From contig NC_092628.1 in the NCBI RefSeq assembly GCF_039555335.1, positions 102,322,647 through 102,386,646 on the forward strand: DNA of 64,000 nucleotides, written 5' to 3'. Below, piece by piece: positions 23,910 through 36,519 of this stretch. Source of the DNA: Amphiura filiformis (lineage: Eukaryota > Echinodermata > Ophiuroidea > Amphilepidida > Amphiuridae). The position numbers and the translations under genes were made by a program. The notes under the pieces were generated by a model. It made no database searches, was not told where the DNA came from, and was given only the letters and a program-made list of their open reading frames with translations. How positions within the stretch are numbered: position 1 is the first letter of the stretch; every line of letters begins with the position of its first letter.

Positions 23910-26160
23910 GGTTACTTTTAAGGATATTAATACATGGCATAAAATGTGACAATTTATCAAAATAATTTTATAATGAACGCTTTTATGGATATTTGCCAAT
24001 ACAATATACCGTACATCTGACATGTACATGGTATATTAGGTATGCTAGGTGAATTCAAATTTGCCATCAAACTGCATCATTTTATATATCAAAATAAAGC
24101 TCTTGAGTCTTGAGTAAACAAAGCCAAAACTGAAAACCTTTTTTTCATAGCACTTTCCGTAGCAAAGTTACATCTTGTCAAAGATTGACTTTCATCAAAA
24201 AGATTCAGCTTGCAAAATTCCCCAAAACGGCATTTCGGGGGTGTTTCTAGATCTTAGTCTCATTATGATAGCAGCTTTTTTTTAATGGAACTGCTATCAA
24301 AATCCCTCTAAAATTCCTTGTGCGATTGTCTTATCACCATAAAAAATCATATATTTGGGTCAAGTGAAGTATAGAAAACATATTTATGTCTAGGTTTCCT
24401 TCTTCGGCCAGTTGTTTTAAATTTCTATGTAAATATGCACATAGATGAACTCCTGGATGGGGCAGCTTTAATTAGCATGAGGCCACATTGATATGTAAAT
24501 AGCGTATTGTTATTTAAATTTGTGCCCAGACGTATTGAGGGCGACAGTCATGTTACCCAGACGGAGAATGGCTGCATATGCCAGGCATGTCAATTTGCTG
24601 AGTGAAGGCTGATAATCACCTTTCTGTATAGGTAATAAGCTAATATATTTCGTGTACCAGTTGGTTATAACAAAAAATTAGTATCATATTAAATATATTA
24701 AATGTATAAACTTTGAAATTTACATGAATTTGAAAAGCAGAGCTTCGAAATCTAGCTAAGTCAGGTGATGTGAAATTCTGCTGCGTGACCCCCTCTGCGT
24801 GGTAGAATTATATTCATAAAACATTGAATTTAACAGATATCATGGGCAGCCAACCACGATTTATCAGCATTTAAAATATATGTTAATTAACAAAGATAAA
24901 TAATAAAGAGTACAAATGGCAATTAACTAGTAAACAAGCCTGAAATCTTAAAATGTTGCCACGTGATTTCCCGAACACATGATATTTCAACATGTGACCA
25001 CTATTCAGATTTACCGTAAATATTTGGAGTATGCTTGCACATCATGCACATACACTGTGCATTTCTTTACCTCCGTATAAAATCAATAATTCATGCTAGG
25101 AGCCAAGTAACATTGTCTACTCAGTGCAGATTGGTATTTTATTTTACTTGAGAGCATAATAGAAATACATAAGACGAATAAGGCGCCATGATGGAAGGTC
25201 AGGTCGGGTATCAAAGGTTATTATAACTTAAATACTACTTGTATTTCCCACATTGCCTCTGTCACATATTTCCTTCATATTATTGCCAGCAAGTCCTAAT
25301 TTTGACTTTGCAAATTGCAAAATGTCATTTCATATCAAATTAGTAGACTTTCTTTGAAAAAAACATATCACTGGTGCCTGATGGGAATACCCCGGGGAAT
25401 ACCCGTCCGCCATTTCATTAAACTGGATCGTTTTCGCCTGGTTTGTGCCCAGATGTATTGGGGGCGCGCTATACTCTCATTGAACAGGCAAAGTTCGCAA
25501 AACTAACAACGTTGTTATTTGCGAAACTCAATTAACATGATCCAAGGGTCGAACATGAATTATTCATAACGAGCTATAACGGATCGATAACTGGCCTCAC
25601 TTTCTAGCTAGTAAACCAGCTGAATTTTTCATAGATTTTGCGTTGCTAATAGAACAACCGTGAATTTAGTGTCACCCCCTTGATTTGCATTTTGTCGGCG
25701 AATTTGGCTGACTAGCAAATGTGTTAACTAAGGTTTGCCTGGGATGAGTACATCATCAGGTTGTAGTAAGCTTCTAAATTTCAAATGTTTGAGGACTTGT
25801 TCTCATTGCTTACCTGTGTTTTCACATCATATTTTGTGGTCAAAATGATTACAAATGTGTAATTTGCCCGGGGTAATTTGCAATCATTTCCGACGGCTAA
25901 GTAAGATGGCCTTGAACAGGGATCTCTGATTTGAATGCACACTAACCAGGGCCGTGACACTCGTATTCAATCCCTGTATATCAGTAAGCTTAAAGACGAA
26001 ATACCTAGGGGAAACTGGGGAAAAGTGGAAAAAAAATGTTTGTCCAGCCCAAACAGGATTACAAAGCAAGGCAAGGCAAAACTTATTAAGGTTTACAAGA
26101 TACATATTTGGTGCATACGCACCGATATGAACCTCGCGCCAATCAGGCCGTCTTCACGTA
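23910..26160. other. Non-coding stretch
   Basis: No exon with convincing borders. GTGCCCAGA(C/T)GTATTG occurs twice (about 24523 and 25446), which hints at a dispersed repeat. Confidence 0.35.
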
Positions 26161-26164
26161 CTAG

Positions 26165-27440
26165 AGGTAAAGTTTGACATATCAGATATCGCACGACTCT
26201 GTGGTATATTTGGTTAACAAGATAGAGGGTTAAATGCACAAAGTGCTATATCTCATTAACCAATGATCCTACAGAGATGTGAGCACTGACTTTTTTGTTC
26301 TTTATGACCAGAGGAAAAGTTTGACATATCGCACGACTCTGTGGGATATTTGGTTAAAAAGATAGATTTTAAAGTACACAAAGTACAAAAAAGTGACTAT
26401 ATCTCATTTACCAATGATCCTACAGAGATGTGACCACTAACTTTTTTGTTCCTTATGACCAGAGGAAAAGTTTGACATATCGCACAACTCTGTGGGATAT
26501 TTGGTTAAAAAGATAGAGGGTTAAGTACACAAAGTACAAAAAAGTGACTATATCTCATTAACCAATGATCCTACAGAGATGTGACCACTGACTTTTCGTT
26601 CTTTATGACCAGAGGAAAAGTTTGACATATCGCACGACTCTGTGGGATATTTGGATAAAAAGATAGAGGGTTTGGTGCATAAAGTACAAAAAAGTGACTA
26701 TATCTCATTAACCAATGATCCTACAGAGATGTGACCACTGACTTTTTGTTCCTTATGACCAGAGGAAAAGTTTGACATATCGCACAACTCTGTGGGATAT
26801 TTGGTTAAAAAGATAGAGGGTTAAGTACACAAAGTACAAAAGTCACTATATCTCATTAACCAATGATCCTACAGAGATGTGACCACTGACTTTTTCGTTC
26901 TTTATGACCAGAGGAAAAGTTTGACATATCGCACGACTCTGTGGGATATTTGGTTAAAAAGATAGAGGGGTAAGTACACAAAGTACAAAAAAAGTGACTA
27001 TATCTCATTAACGAATGAGCCGACAGCGGTGTCATCAAAAAAAAAATTGTTCCTTATGACCAGAGGAAAAGTTTGACATATCGCACAACTCTGTGGGATA
27101 TTTGGTTAAAAAGATAGAGGGTTAAGTACACAAAGTACAAAAAAGTGACTATATCTCATTAACCAATGATCCTACAGCGATGTGACCACTGACTTTTCGT
27201 TCTTTATGACCAGAGGAAAAGTTTGACATATCGCACGACTCTGTGGGATATTTGGTTAAAAAGATAGAGGGTTTGGTGCATAAAGTACAAAAAAGTGACT
27301 ATATCTCATTAACCAATGATCCTACAGAGATGTGACCACTGACCTTTTTGTTCCTTATGACCAGAGGAAAAGTTTGACATATCGCACAACTCTGTGGGAT
27401 ATTTGGTTAAAAAGATAGAGGGTTTGGTGCATAAAGTACA
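26165..27440. repeat. About 150-bp satellite array, 8-9 units, strictly alternating two-unit structure
   Basis: Each unit has CCAGAGGAAAAGTTTGACAT, TGTGGGATATTTGGTTAAAA, TCTCATTAACCAATGATCC and ACAGAGATGTGACCACTGAC. Eight successive full units alternate between GTTCTTTATG...CACGACTCTG and GTTCCTTATG...CACAACTCTG. No coding potential. Confidence 0.93.
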
Positions 27441-27531
27441 AAAACATGTGCAATTTCACTTAGTTGCCAGCGGAAGAAAACGGGAAGATTACAGTGGTTT
27501 GTTGCCAGCGGAAGAACCCGAACGATTACAA

Positions 27532-27567
27532 TACCTAGCTGGGGGGTGTAAACCCCCCAGCTAGGTA
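27532..27567. repeat. Perfect hairpin, 15-nt arms
   Basis: TACCTAGCTGGGGGG pairs exactly with CCCCCCAGCTAGGTA, with the 6-nt loop TGTAAA. It follows two copies of TTGCCAGCGGAAGAA at about 27463 and 27502. Confidence 0.9.
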
Positions 27568-27895
27568 ATTATATTTTTAGCATATTTTATAGTCATGCAT
27601 GCACCACCATATATACACAGCCATATGTCAAGTTCATATTGCTATCATGATTATAATATCGGGTACACATGCACGTGCTAGCTGCAAATCAATAGCAGGC
27701 CTATATTAATACTGTCGCATATACATTATCTATCAAGTATACTAGTAGTCAAAGTCCATTATGTATGTTTATACACAGAGCTGATCAGAAACATTAAACA
27801 CACCGTCATATTATGTTCTAGGTCACCTAAAATAGCATGCGATGCATTGAAAATAGGCCTGTACTTTTAGAACGTAAGGTGATCTTCCGTTAATC

Positions 27896-27994
27896 ATGAA
27901 TGTTGCTGATAGTAGTGAAGATGAAATATATCGACCAGAGACTGGGACTCCAGAGGTTATCACATCAAGAACAACTATTTATTCCACAGGAAAG
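27896..27994 (+). CDS. Possible first coding exon of an unknown gene
   Basis: An ATG at 27896 opens 33 codons rich in acidic and hydroxyl residues (MNVADSSEDEIYRPETG...) ending exactly at AAG|GTATGG, a fair splice donor in phase 0. Composition and codon use look more gene-like than neighbouring AT-rich DNA. I found no following exon and recognise no family. It may be a 5' exon whose partners lie far downstream, or a chance frame. Confidence 0.3.
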
Positions 27995-30670
27995 GTATGG
28001 TTTTGATTTTTGATTTACAATAGGCCTAGATATCAAAGGGTGCATACGAGACGTACGTTAAGGGGTCCGAGTCAAACTGAAAATAAGAAGTTAATGAAAA
28101 GTGCAAGGTTGCCAAAAGATTCTGGTTGTCGATGGCCGTTTTATTTTGAAATCCAAAATGTTTGCAAAGTGGGTTAACCCATTCATTGTTCATTATTACG
28201 TGTTCTATACGAGAACGAGAAGCCTATACGAAACATATTTTGACTAATATATCAAAAGGATTTGAAGTTCCCAGACATGAAACATTTCATAATAGGGGGT
28301 TTATCGACAAAGGTGAATAGTATGCCGGATGTTAAAGCTATAGTTCGCAAAACGACGTAATAACGGTTTTCGCCAGCCCATGGGGCTGGTATCTAATTCT
28401 GAGATGGGATTTGTGTACACTAAAGATTAGCTAAGATTATAGCCTTCTTCTATTGGTATGAATTTTTTTTTTACTTCTTGTGGTGGAAATGTTTTTGATG
28501 TCTTCTAATTCGATTTGCAAGGAAAAGAAGGTATGTTTTGCCGTTTCAACGAACGAAAACGATTGAGTATTGCCAAAGTTATGTTTGAATTAATTATGAC
28601 TTAAAAATTTATCATAGGTTAGGCCTACACATATAAACATAAACTTGTTCAGCAATCAGCATATCAAAAAAAATGACATGGTTAACAATTAGTAATTAGC
28701 GGGGAATGATCACTGGAACAAGGTCATATCAGTGGACTACTGAGCATAGCATGTTTGGTTGCCTGTGAGTGCATAATTGATGTTGATAACAGATCTAATA
28801 ATGTTGTAGAATCAAAATCTTCATTATATGGACCACATTGAAGTCAAAGTAATTATCTATCCTATCCTGTATCGTTTTATGGATAAAATTGACTCAAAAT
28901 GTTATTGATGATATTATTGCTATCTTTAACATTAGTTTTGTCTTTTCAACGGGAAAAATCCGATGGAAAATAAAGTTTTTAGGGGTTAGCTATAATATTG
29001 AACAATATATCCCATATTTTGGCATGCACTTATAGAAAATAAATAAATTATTGTCTTACTTTATAAATTATAAATACTGTAAAATGACACATAACTAAAG
29101 TGAGGCCACTTTCTATCTTTTTATTTGATTCATAAAATTACATTCAACAAAATGATTGAAGACTGAGAAAACACACAATGCAGACTATTACAGAATGGAG
29201 TAGGTAAGATGCCATGTCCATAGCTTTGCAGGAGTTTCGGACTAACAATCAACACATTCAAAAAATACAGTTTAAAAGTGACTTTTATCATGTGCTTGGC
29301 ACTATCTACTTTATAGTAAACTATACATTGCGAAATAATATAAAATCATTTTAAAATAAAATGTGCATGTAAGTTGAGTTTACATAGCGAATTAACTAAC
29401 AACTGCAGTGTATTTCTTGATTTTAATAATAAGCATGGGTAAAAAGCAGTAAAGACAAAAATACAGAACAATTTGGAGTAATGAATTAAAGAGTTGACAG
29501 GAGTTATAGCAGTTAACGCTTTTTGCTGTTTCAGTGTGCATGTTCTCAGCATTGATGGTTTGGTGAACTGTCATGTAACATGGATGTAAGCGTGATCCTA
29601 AAAATGCCTTTCACGTTGACCCAAACTATTTACAAGACCTCTTCTGCATTGAGGCTGGCCTTCCCTTTTAAAGGGAATTTTTATTTAGTTGGAGACGCAT
29701 GTTCAGGAAAGCGTACACTATTAACATCTATAGCTTTAGCTTATAAAAAACAATGCATACTGTTTGGATATTTTTGTCATTATGAATAAAGATGATGCAT
29801 ATAATTGAATTGCAACATAGGTCAGTCAACACATTTGGAATCCACAGAACGACGTAAATACATTGCGTGTCAGTCATATTCGCATTTTTTTTCATGTGTT
29901 GAATTTAATATTGCTGCTCAGTTTTTAATATGAACAAATATTATATTCATGACCATGATTCACTGCATTACTATAGTACATGTATATATTTCAGTTGGTG
30001 GAAACACGTCATATGCATTAATTTAGATGAGCAGCTGCTGGCTTGGTATGCATTGTTTTAATAGGTCCGTTATATGCAATTTAACGGTTTAATGCGAGCC
30101 AGAGGGGAGCATGACCTATAGCGATGTTAATCTCTTGATATAAGCGATGTTTTTCCGTCACGTGTGCATGACTTTTCTCTGGAGGGAAAAACTCCCCAAC
30201 TTTGGTTTCGATATTTTTATTAGCCTTGAACTCAACAACGGCTCAAGATATGGAAATGCAATTACTGTCCTTCTTGACTCATTTGATTAGATCAATATAA
30301 GAAGTAATCTGCAGTTTTCAAGTATAACTGACAGTTACTGATAATAATTGTTGGATTGCAATGAAACTTGATGGAAATGATCACTCTTGAGCAGCAAAAA
30401 TTCTTAAGGTCGTCTGAATATAGATTGTTGGATTGTCGTGAAACTTGGTGGATATATGTGAGTACTTTTTCCATTGAGCCTTTTGTTACAAGTATGAATT
30501 AAATGTAGACCCATTTGGAGTATTTCCCAGAATGTCCCTGGTGGAAGGCCTATTTACCAATAAATTCCCCATCCGTTAATCATTCTCAGTACACACAATT
30601 ACTATCATTCAAAGTACTGCTGTGCAAAATTATGAAACACGATCTTCATCTATGTCGTTCTTGTTTTAGT
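27995..30670. other. AT-rich stretch without recognised genes
   Basis: No convincing exon. Near 30345-30455 two copies of a GATTG(C/T)(A/C)(A/G)TGAAACTTG(A/G)TGG(A/G) type phrase suggest a dispersed repeat. Short frames at 29346-29789 show no domain. Confidence 0.35.
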
Positions 30671-30673
30671 TAA

Positions 30674-31279
30674 ATGGCTTTAACGGGAAATGCATGGCTC
30701 CTACCGTACTCGCCTTACCGGTTTACTAATATCAGTATACTTATTACTGAAGACTTTCTGACTCGCAAAGCTCAAGCATGGAAAGCTTGCAACAAACTGC
30801 ACACCATCTGGCAGTCCAACATATCAAGAAATACCAAGCTTGCCTTCTTTAGAGCCTGCATAGAGAGTATCCTCTTATATGGAAGTGAGACCTGGACAAT
30901 GAAGAAAGATCTTCAGGACCGTCTTGATGGTACCTACACCCGGCTGTTGATGAGGGTTCGAAATATATCCTGGCGTGAACATAAAACCAAAGCAGAGATC
31001 TATGATGGTGTTCCACAGGTGTCCTCCATCGTTGCTCAACGGCGAGCCAGATTTGCAGGCCACTGCTACCGTGCAAAAGACCAAATAATTTCAGATGTCA
31101 TCTGTATGAGGCTTCCACGAACATGTAGAGGAAGAAGACCATTCAACTACATCGACTGTGTGGCAAGGGACGTCAATCAAGAAATTAATGACCTCCCAAA
31201 TCTGATGGCTGATAGAGATTCCTGGAAAAGAATTGTAAACTCTTTCTCGGATGCGTCCGCAAGATAGATAGATAGATAC
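30674..31279 (+). mobile_element. Non-LTR retrotransposon, RT C-terminal fragment with GATA tail
   Basis: An intact 197-codon frame encodes the C-terminal third of an endonuclease/reverse-transcriptase ORF2. Recognisable blocks are ESILLYGSETWTM, LDGTYTRLLMRVRNISWREH and VAQRRARFAGHCYR, ending with DRDSWKRIV. The catalytic RT core is missing (5' truncation). Just after the stop comes (GATA)n to 31279, probably the element's 3' tail. The clade is not resolved; it resembles the FADD-type relics such as 1490-2410 more than the YADD-type LINE at 57.6 kb. Confidence 0.8.
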
Positions 31280-31579
31280 TTATTACTATTAGCCAAACAT
31301 GGGGAATGGGATGGTGTACACAATCATTTATGCCGATGTAATTTATATATTATGAAACGTATACCAAAATAATTAGCACAATAGAGACAAAATCATGAAG
31401 TTCAAAGAAATGTATTCTTATTGCCAGTGGAATCAGATTCAGGGTTCGCAGGTTTTTGCCGCAGGTGGAAAAAAAACCCCGCGGTTTTCAGTATCCGCTT
31501 GGCAAAAACAGTTTTTGCCGGCAAAAATGGCAACAACTGTAGTCAACATGGCTCATATGGCTACGGCGGCTCATTATAA

Positions 31580-31642
31580 GATTGACAGAAAGACAGAAAG
31601 AAAGACAGACAGACAGACAGACAGAAAGAAAGAAAGAAAGAA
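31580..31642. repeat. (ACAG)n/(AAAG)n microsatellite
   Basis: Alternating GACAGAAAGA, then ACAG and AAAG runs. The overlapping plus-strand frame is not a gene. Confidence 0.9.
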
Positions 31643-31697
31643 CTTGACAGAAAGAGACCTTAGCAATTTTGCTAAGGAAAAACTAAAAATGTGATTT

Positions 31698-32825
31698 ACA
31701 AGCCTGTCTCAAAAAAAAATTGTGCAAGTGAAAATCGCCCTCTTTGGCAATTAGAAAATACTGTTGTGACATTATGCTTACACCAACGTCAAGGGCGCAG
31801 TCTTAGTTCTCAACTGACGTTTGTTCTGTTCAATTTGCTTGTTGCAATCTCGAGATAAGGTTATTTAACAACGAAAGGGTAAAATCACAATTGTGCCACT
31901 TTTACTAGGGAAGAGAGCTGTACATGTAAAATCAATGATATAGCTGATGTTGATGCGTCTAATGCACTCTCCCTTCGGGCCTCGTGTATGCACTATTCGC
32001 ATCAACATCAGCGCGCGTGCATTATTTTGTCTAATTTCTCTCCCAACAAGTAATATAAACTTAACTTATAAGGTCCGTATGCACAAAAGAGTTAGACCGG
32101 GTCTAAAGTTAGGCCTGATCTAAGTGGAATTTAATATTATGAGAAAGGACATTTTCCTTTGCATTTGCTGAAGTTATTTTGTATTATTTTTGAACGTTGC
32201 ATTAAAATCTTTAGAATTTGCCAACTACTCTAGGAAGGAAATAAGAGTAAAGGACCATTCCTGGTGGAACTTAATTCCAGTTAGACCAGGTTTAACTTTA
32301 GACCCTCTCTAACTCTTTGTGCATACGGACCTTAGTGTGCAATATTTGTTTGTTTTTTAACATGTCTTGAGTGACTAAGAGAACAGTATTTTCCATGATT
32401 AAATCATTGACGTACACATGTATTTAATTTTACAGCAGAATGTGAAATATTTATTTATCTTCTCTGTGGAAAAAGAAAACCATTATTCCTGCATCATGAT
32501 AAAATAGTAAAAACAGCAAAAAAAATTGTATTTTGTAATTGATGCATTCTTTTGATTTCACGAATGAACCCTTGATAAACTTGATGCTATCGCTGATTTA
32601 CATGCAAAGCTCTCTTCCCTAGTAAAAGTGGCACAATTGTGATTTTACCCTTTCGTCGTTAACTAAGCATATCTCGAGATTAAAACAAGCAAATTGAACA
32701 GAACGGTATTTGAGAGCTAAGACTACGCCCTTGACGTGGATGTAAGCATCATGTCACAACGGTATTTTCTAATTGCCAAAGAGGGCGCTTTTTACTTGCA
32801 CAACTTTTTTTGAGACAGGCTGTAT
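31698..32825. mobile_element. 1.1-kb foldback element with about 240-bp inverted arms
   Basis: The left arm (about 31698-31945) and right arm (about 32585-32825) are inverted copies. Both ends show AGCCTGTCTCAAAAAA, and both carry GAGGGCG, CTCGAGAT, GTGCCACTTTTACTAGGG and AAGAGAGCT in mirror order. The centre contains a second inverted-repeat element (32069-32334). No transposase frame. Confidence 0.85.
32069..32334. mobile_element. Inner MITE with TAAGGTCCGTATGCAC ends
   Basis: TAAGGTCCGTATGCACAAA at the left is repeated inverted at the right. Similarity continues inward (GAGTTAGA, GGGTCTAAAGTTA, TCTAA(G/C)TGGAATT). It sits inside the 31698-32825 foldback element. I could not fix its target duplication. 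Confidence 0.8.
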
Positions 32826-33631
32826 AGATCAGTTTTTTCATCTCAAAACAAATTATTAAGTTACACAATTTCCTGGGCCAGATTTTGTAATTATAAGTTA
32901 CATATTAATAAATTAAAGGCATGCGTTTCATTGTTACATTTAACCGAAATATGGCATATATATCAAATTCAACACTTTTTCATTTTAAGGACATGATGAG
33001 ACAAAAAATACGTTGAATGATTCATTAAAAGTTGTGTGCTACTGTTTATGAGCTTTCTGTATTACTTTTTAATGTTTGAGTGACTATATTTGAGTTTTTG
33101 CCAGTTGTCAGTTTTTGCCACTTTGCCGGCAAAAACCGGACCCTGATCACAAAATACAGAAATAAACAAACGACTTTCCAACGATCAAATCGTACATTTA
33201 AAGTCACACATCAGTAGCTATCAGTCTGGTCCCGCAGGCTCAATTTATTTCTTCAACCATAATGGGCCGCAAGGCGAGAAGAAACACTGAGCAGGGAAAA
33301 TACACAAGAATAATGGCTAGATGAGGTGGGAATGGACCTGAGACGAAAATACCTAAATATGTATTTTCGTCCAGTGCCCCCCTTGAAGAAATTTTGATAT
33401 TTTACAGTATAAACGGCTTGATTACCTTCATATTTTTCATTTAAATTGAAAATGTCAAACACGACTGGATAAGCTTCGCTTTGTTAGGAGAACAGCACTT
33501 GAAGACACAAAACATATCAGTTCTCTTGAGCATTAGGCTGTCGATACCAATGACTCCAGGAACAGTATTGGGACTGTGAAAAGTTGGCTGAGAAACGAAC
33601 TGATGTAAGTTATTATCAGATATAACATCAT
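32826..33631. other. Non-coding stretch
   Basis: Nothing recognised beyond a TTTTTGCC(A/G) G-poor segment near 33105-33135 that echoes 31448-31520 (GGCAAAAA), possibly outer arms of a decayed repeat. Confidence 0.35.
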
Positions 33632-34574
33632 TTTAGGGCTGGGATATGAACGTTTGAACAGTATTTTTTGTGGGACATGAGAGAACATCAGATATATCGA
33701 ATTGCATTCTGAATACGAAGAATGCCCTTCTGATATCAAATAATTTATTAATTATCAATTAATTTGCGATATAATCCACATTTGATAGCAAATGATTAAG
33801 GAATGGGATATTAACGTTTAGCGACGTTTTCACATATTTTTTGTGGGAGCTAAGAGTACACCAGACCTTTCTAATTGCTTTCTGAATACGAGGAATGTCC
33901 TGATGATATCAAATAATTTTGATAGTAATAATTTTATGACAAATTATTAAAAATTGATATGTTTTTAATTTTTGATATTTAACAGTCCTCAAAGTAAACT
34001 TTATAAATCTAATGATATGTACTGAAAGCGTATGTAGCTGGGATGAAAAGCAGACGATCAATTGAAAATGTTGACCTTTCATATTATTGATATAGCTTTT
34101 TTCCCAAAAAGACCTAATTATTTTTGGTGTTTTGGAGAAAAAAATCCATATCTTCAAAACGAGAGGTCAAAATTTTCAATTGATCATCGGCTTTTCTTCC
34201 CAGCTACATACATTTCAAGTACATATCATTAGATTTATAAAGTTTACTTCGAGGACTGTTAGATATAAAAATATCATTTTTTAATCATTTGCCATAAAAT
34301 GTGTATTATATCGCGAATTTCAAAAAACTCAAAAATATTTGATATCAGAAGGATATTCTTCGTATTCAGAATGCAATTTGATATGCTCGATGTGCTCTCA
34401 TGTCCCACAATAAATACTGTCTAAACCCCATCCCTTAAAAATTGATATTTTTGATATATAACAGTCCTCAAAGTAAACTCTCTAAATCTTAATTCAATTC
34501 GATATGTCTGGTGTGTTCTCATGTCCCACAAAAATAGTAAAATACTGTCGAAACGTTCAAACAAGAGCCCTTAA
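33632..34574. mobile_element. TTAA foldback element, family 2 (copy 3), internally deleted and hosting a nested copy
   Basis: The outer element begins near TTTTAGGGCTGGGATATGAA and ends GAGCCCTTAA at 34574. At 33796-33799 it is interrupted by a second family member (33796-34438) and resumes after 34438. Joining the two outer halves at one TTAA restores the continuous family sequence around AAATGATTAAAAATTGATA, as in the copy at 10255. The outer right part lacks much of the middle of the element. Confidence 0.8.
33796..34438. mobile_element. TTAA foldback element, family 2 (copy 4), nested
   Basis: TTAAGGAATGGGATATTAAC to CCATCCCTTAA with TTAA on both sides, inserted in a related element. Inner arms include GATCATCGGC/GACGATCAATTG pairs. 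Non-autonomous. Confidence 0.82.
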
Positions 34575-34627
34575 GTCGTAATAAAGTGTACATAAAGTGT
34601 ACATTTTCTTTGAAATTTCAAATAGTA

Positions 34628-34835
34628 TACCGTAGAATTCCATCGACAAGCATGCCTCTAAATGAGTTTTTGATGACACCCTCCACAAAAAACATTGCAA
34701 ACAATAGATTAGTCTTACAATAATACATGATTGTACAGACACCTGAATCAGTAATAGAGTTGCTCAAACTCCAAATGTTTTATGGATGGTCTGCCTTTGG
34801 TCTCTTTCCTAACCCCCTCATTTAGAGGCATTAAA
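34628..34835. mobile_element. Relative of the TACCGTAAAACC MITE family (probable)
   Basis: TATACCGTAGAATTCCATCG then AAGCATGCCTCTAAATGAG at the left; CTCATTTAGAGGCATTAAA near 34818-34836 at the right. The middle carries GTCTTACAATAATAC and TTGCTCAAACTCCA, as in 12008-12625 and 61496-61718. Confidence 0.55.
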
Positions 34836-36470
34836 ATGTTTGATACCAGTACAAAACAAGGAAGATTCCAAGATGCAGTTCTTAGCATAGACATTATATT
34901 TGTACAAAAACAATGTTGAAAGGGGTCACATCTGACATCGAAAAACATTTTATGGAAAAAAATATCAAAAAATCTTTGTATAAAATGTTGCAATATTGCT
35001 TTAATTTTATGCACCTATTAGATAAAAATGTCAAGATATTAACACATCTACAAATTGCTTACAAAAATAACACCAACCATCCTCATTGTTAGGTCATTCA
35101 ATAGGTAAAAAAAAACCCAATAATGATCACAAAATGGCCGTTTATTATGAGTGGTTGCCTATGTGATCTTGGCTGATTTGATCAGACTTCATCAGGGACA
35201 AAAACACGGAGGCCACTCGGAAACAAAGTTGCAAACATCCACATACACATGTATGCAAATGTGGAACAAGGGCATTTATTTACTACAACATGGTCTGTTT
35301 ACTACAACATGGTCTTTTTAAAAACAGAGTTTAAAAACTCTGTCAAAATCGCAGAGTTTTTAAAAATATAGGAATCTGTTTCAACTTGAATCCACACAAA
35401 AGAGTACCCGGCTTACATAGTATGTATTATTCCTGCAAGGGTGTGATTTATTGAGCAAAATCCTTGTTAAGGTTTTTTTTTCATTCATTTGAAGACCCTA
35501 GCTTAAGGACGTTTTTGAGGGTGCATTAACACACACCCCTACAACTTTTATATACGAGTGACCAGCTCTTCCCATGGACAATAATCCTAAAATTATATCT
35601 AATTGACATTATTAGTGACATTTCTAGTTTCTAAAGAATGTCTTTCTTGTTGCTTTCAAAACATTGAATCTCTCACAATAGTTTGTAAATAATTGAATTT
35701 ATGCTAAATTGCTTATATAATACCATAATAATACCTACACACCAACCTTGGACTTCGTACAGTATAGCATCAGTTGAATGTCTAAAATAAAAAAATACAT
35801 TGATATTTTTGAGCAGCAGCAACAATATTCACTTTTATGGTGTACATACAAATAGTATAAAATTAATTACAATAAGTTGTCCAAAGTGTGGATTTGTACA
35901 CATCTCTGTTAATGTTATTGGGTGGATAGTACTGTTTAATCAACTTTACATACAAAATCTATTGCACCAAGTGATTTTAACAAGCCTGAGTGCATGCATC
36001 TTAAATTTTTTCAACTTCCTTATACATTTTGTATTTAAATTTACAGCACATACATAACGCAGAATAACTACAGTCCACATAATGTCCCTTTCAAGCAAAT
36101 CGAAGTCTGGTAAGAAGCTTATTTTCAATGGAAAATCCTGGTTTTGGTATCAAATAAAAAGAACAAACCAAACTTTCAAACAGGGTGTAACGTAAATATT
36201 CATCTTCATTTTTAAAATATCATTATCATTTCACTTTTGCAAGAAAAATGTCACGCCACCAGCTTTTTAAGGGTCCCAGTACGGTTGTATTTAAGACACA
36301 TAATACACAAAAAATGGAAAGAAATGCACACAAAATATGATTTCTGACACACATGGCATGCTCCACGGCATAATATTTGCTCAGGTTGGAAATATATACA
36401 GCACTTGAAATCAAATTAAGGTACAATTACCGAATAGGGTACAACTTGCTAGACTTGAGTCCAGTCCTCA
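34836..36470. other. AT-rich non-coding stretch
   Basis: No exon recognised. A short inverted pair around AGAGTTTTTAAA lies at about 35320-35365. Confidence 0.35.
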
Positions 36471-36477
36471 TTTACGG

Positions 36478-36516
36478 AGTTTAGGGTTAGGGTTTAGGGT
36501 TGGGGTAGGGCAGTCT
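36478..36516. repeat. Interstitial telomere-like repeats
   Basis: GTTTAGGGTTAGGGTTTAGG followed by GTTGGGGTAGGG: about five to six degenerate TTAGGG units on the plus strand, far from any chromosome end visible here. Confidence 0.8.
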
Positions 36517-36519
36517 TGT

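Noticed and set aside
26165-27440. CRISPR-like regular array
   Set aside because: Units are joined without unique spacers and differ by shared point changes; this is a satellite in animal DNA.
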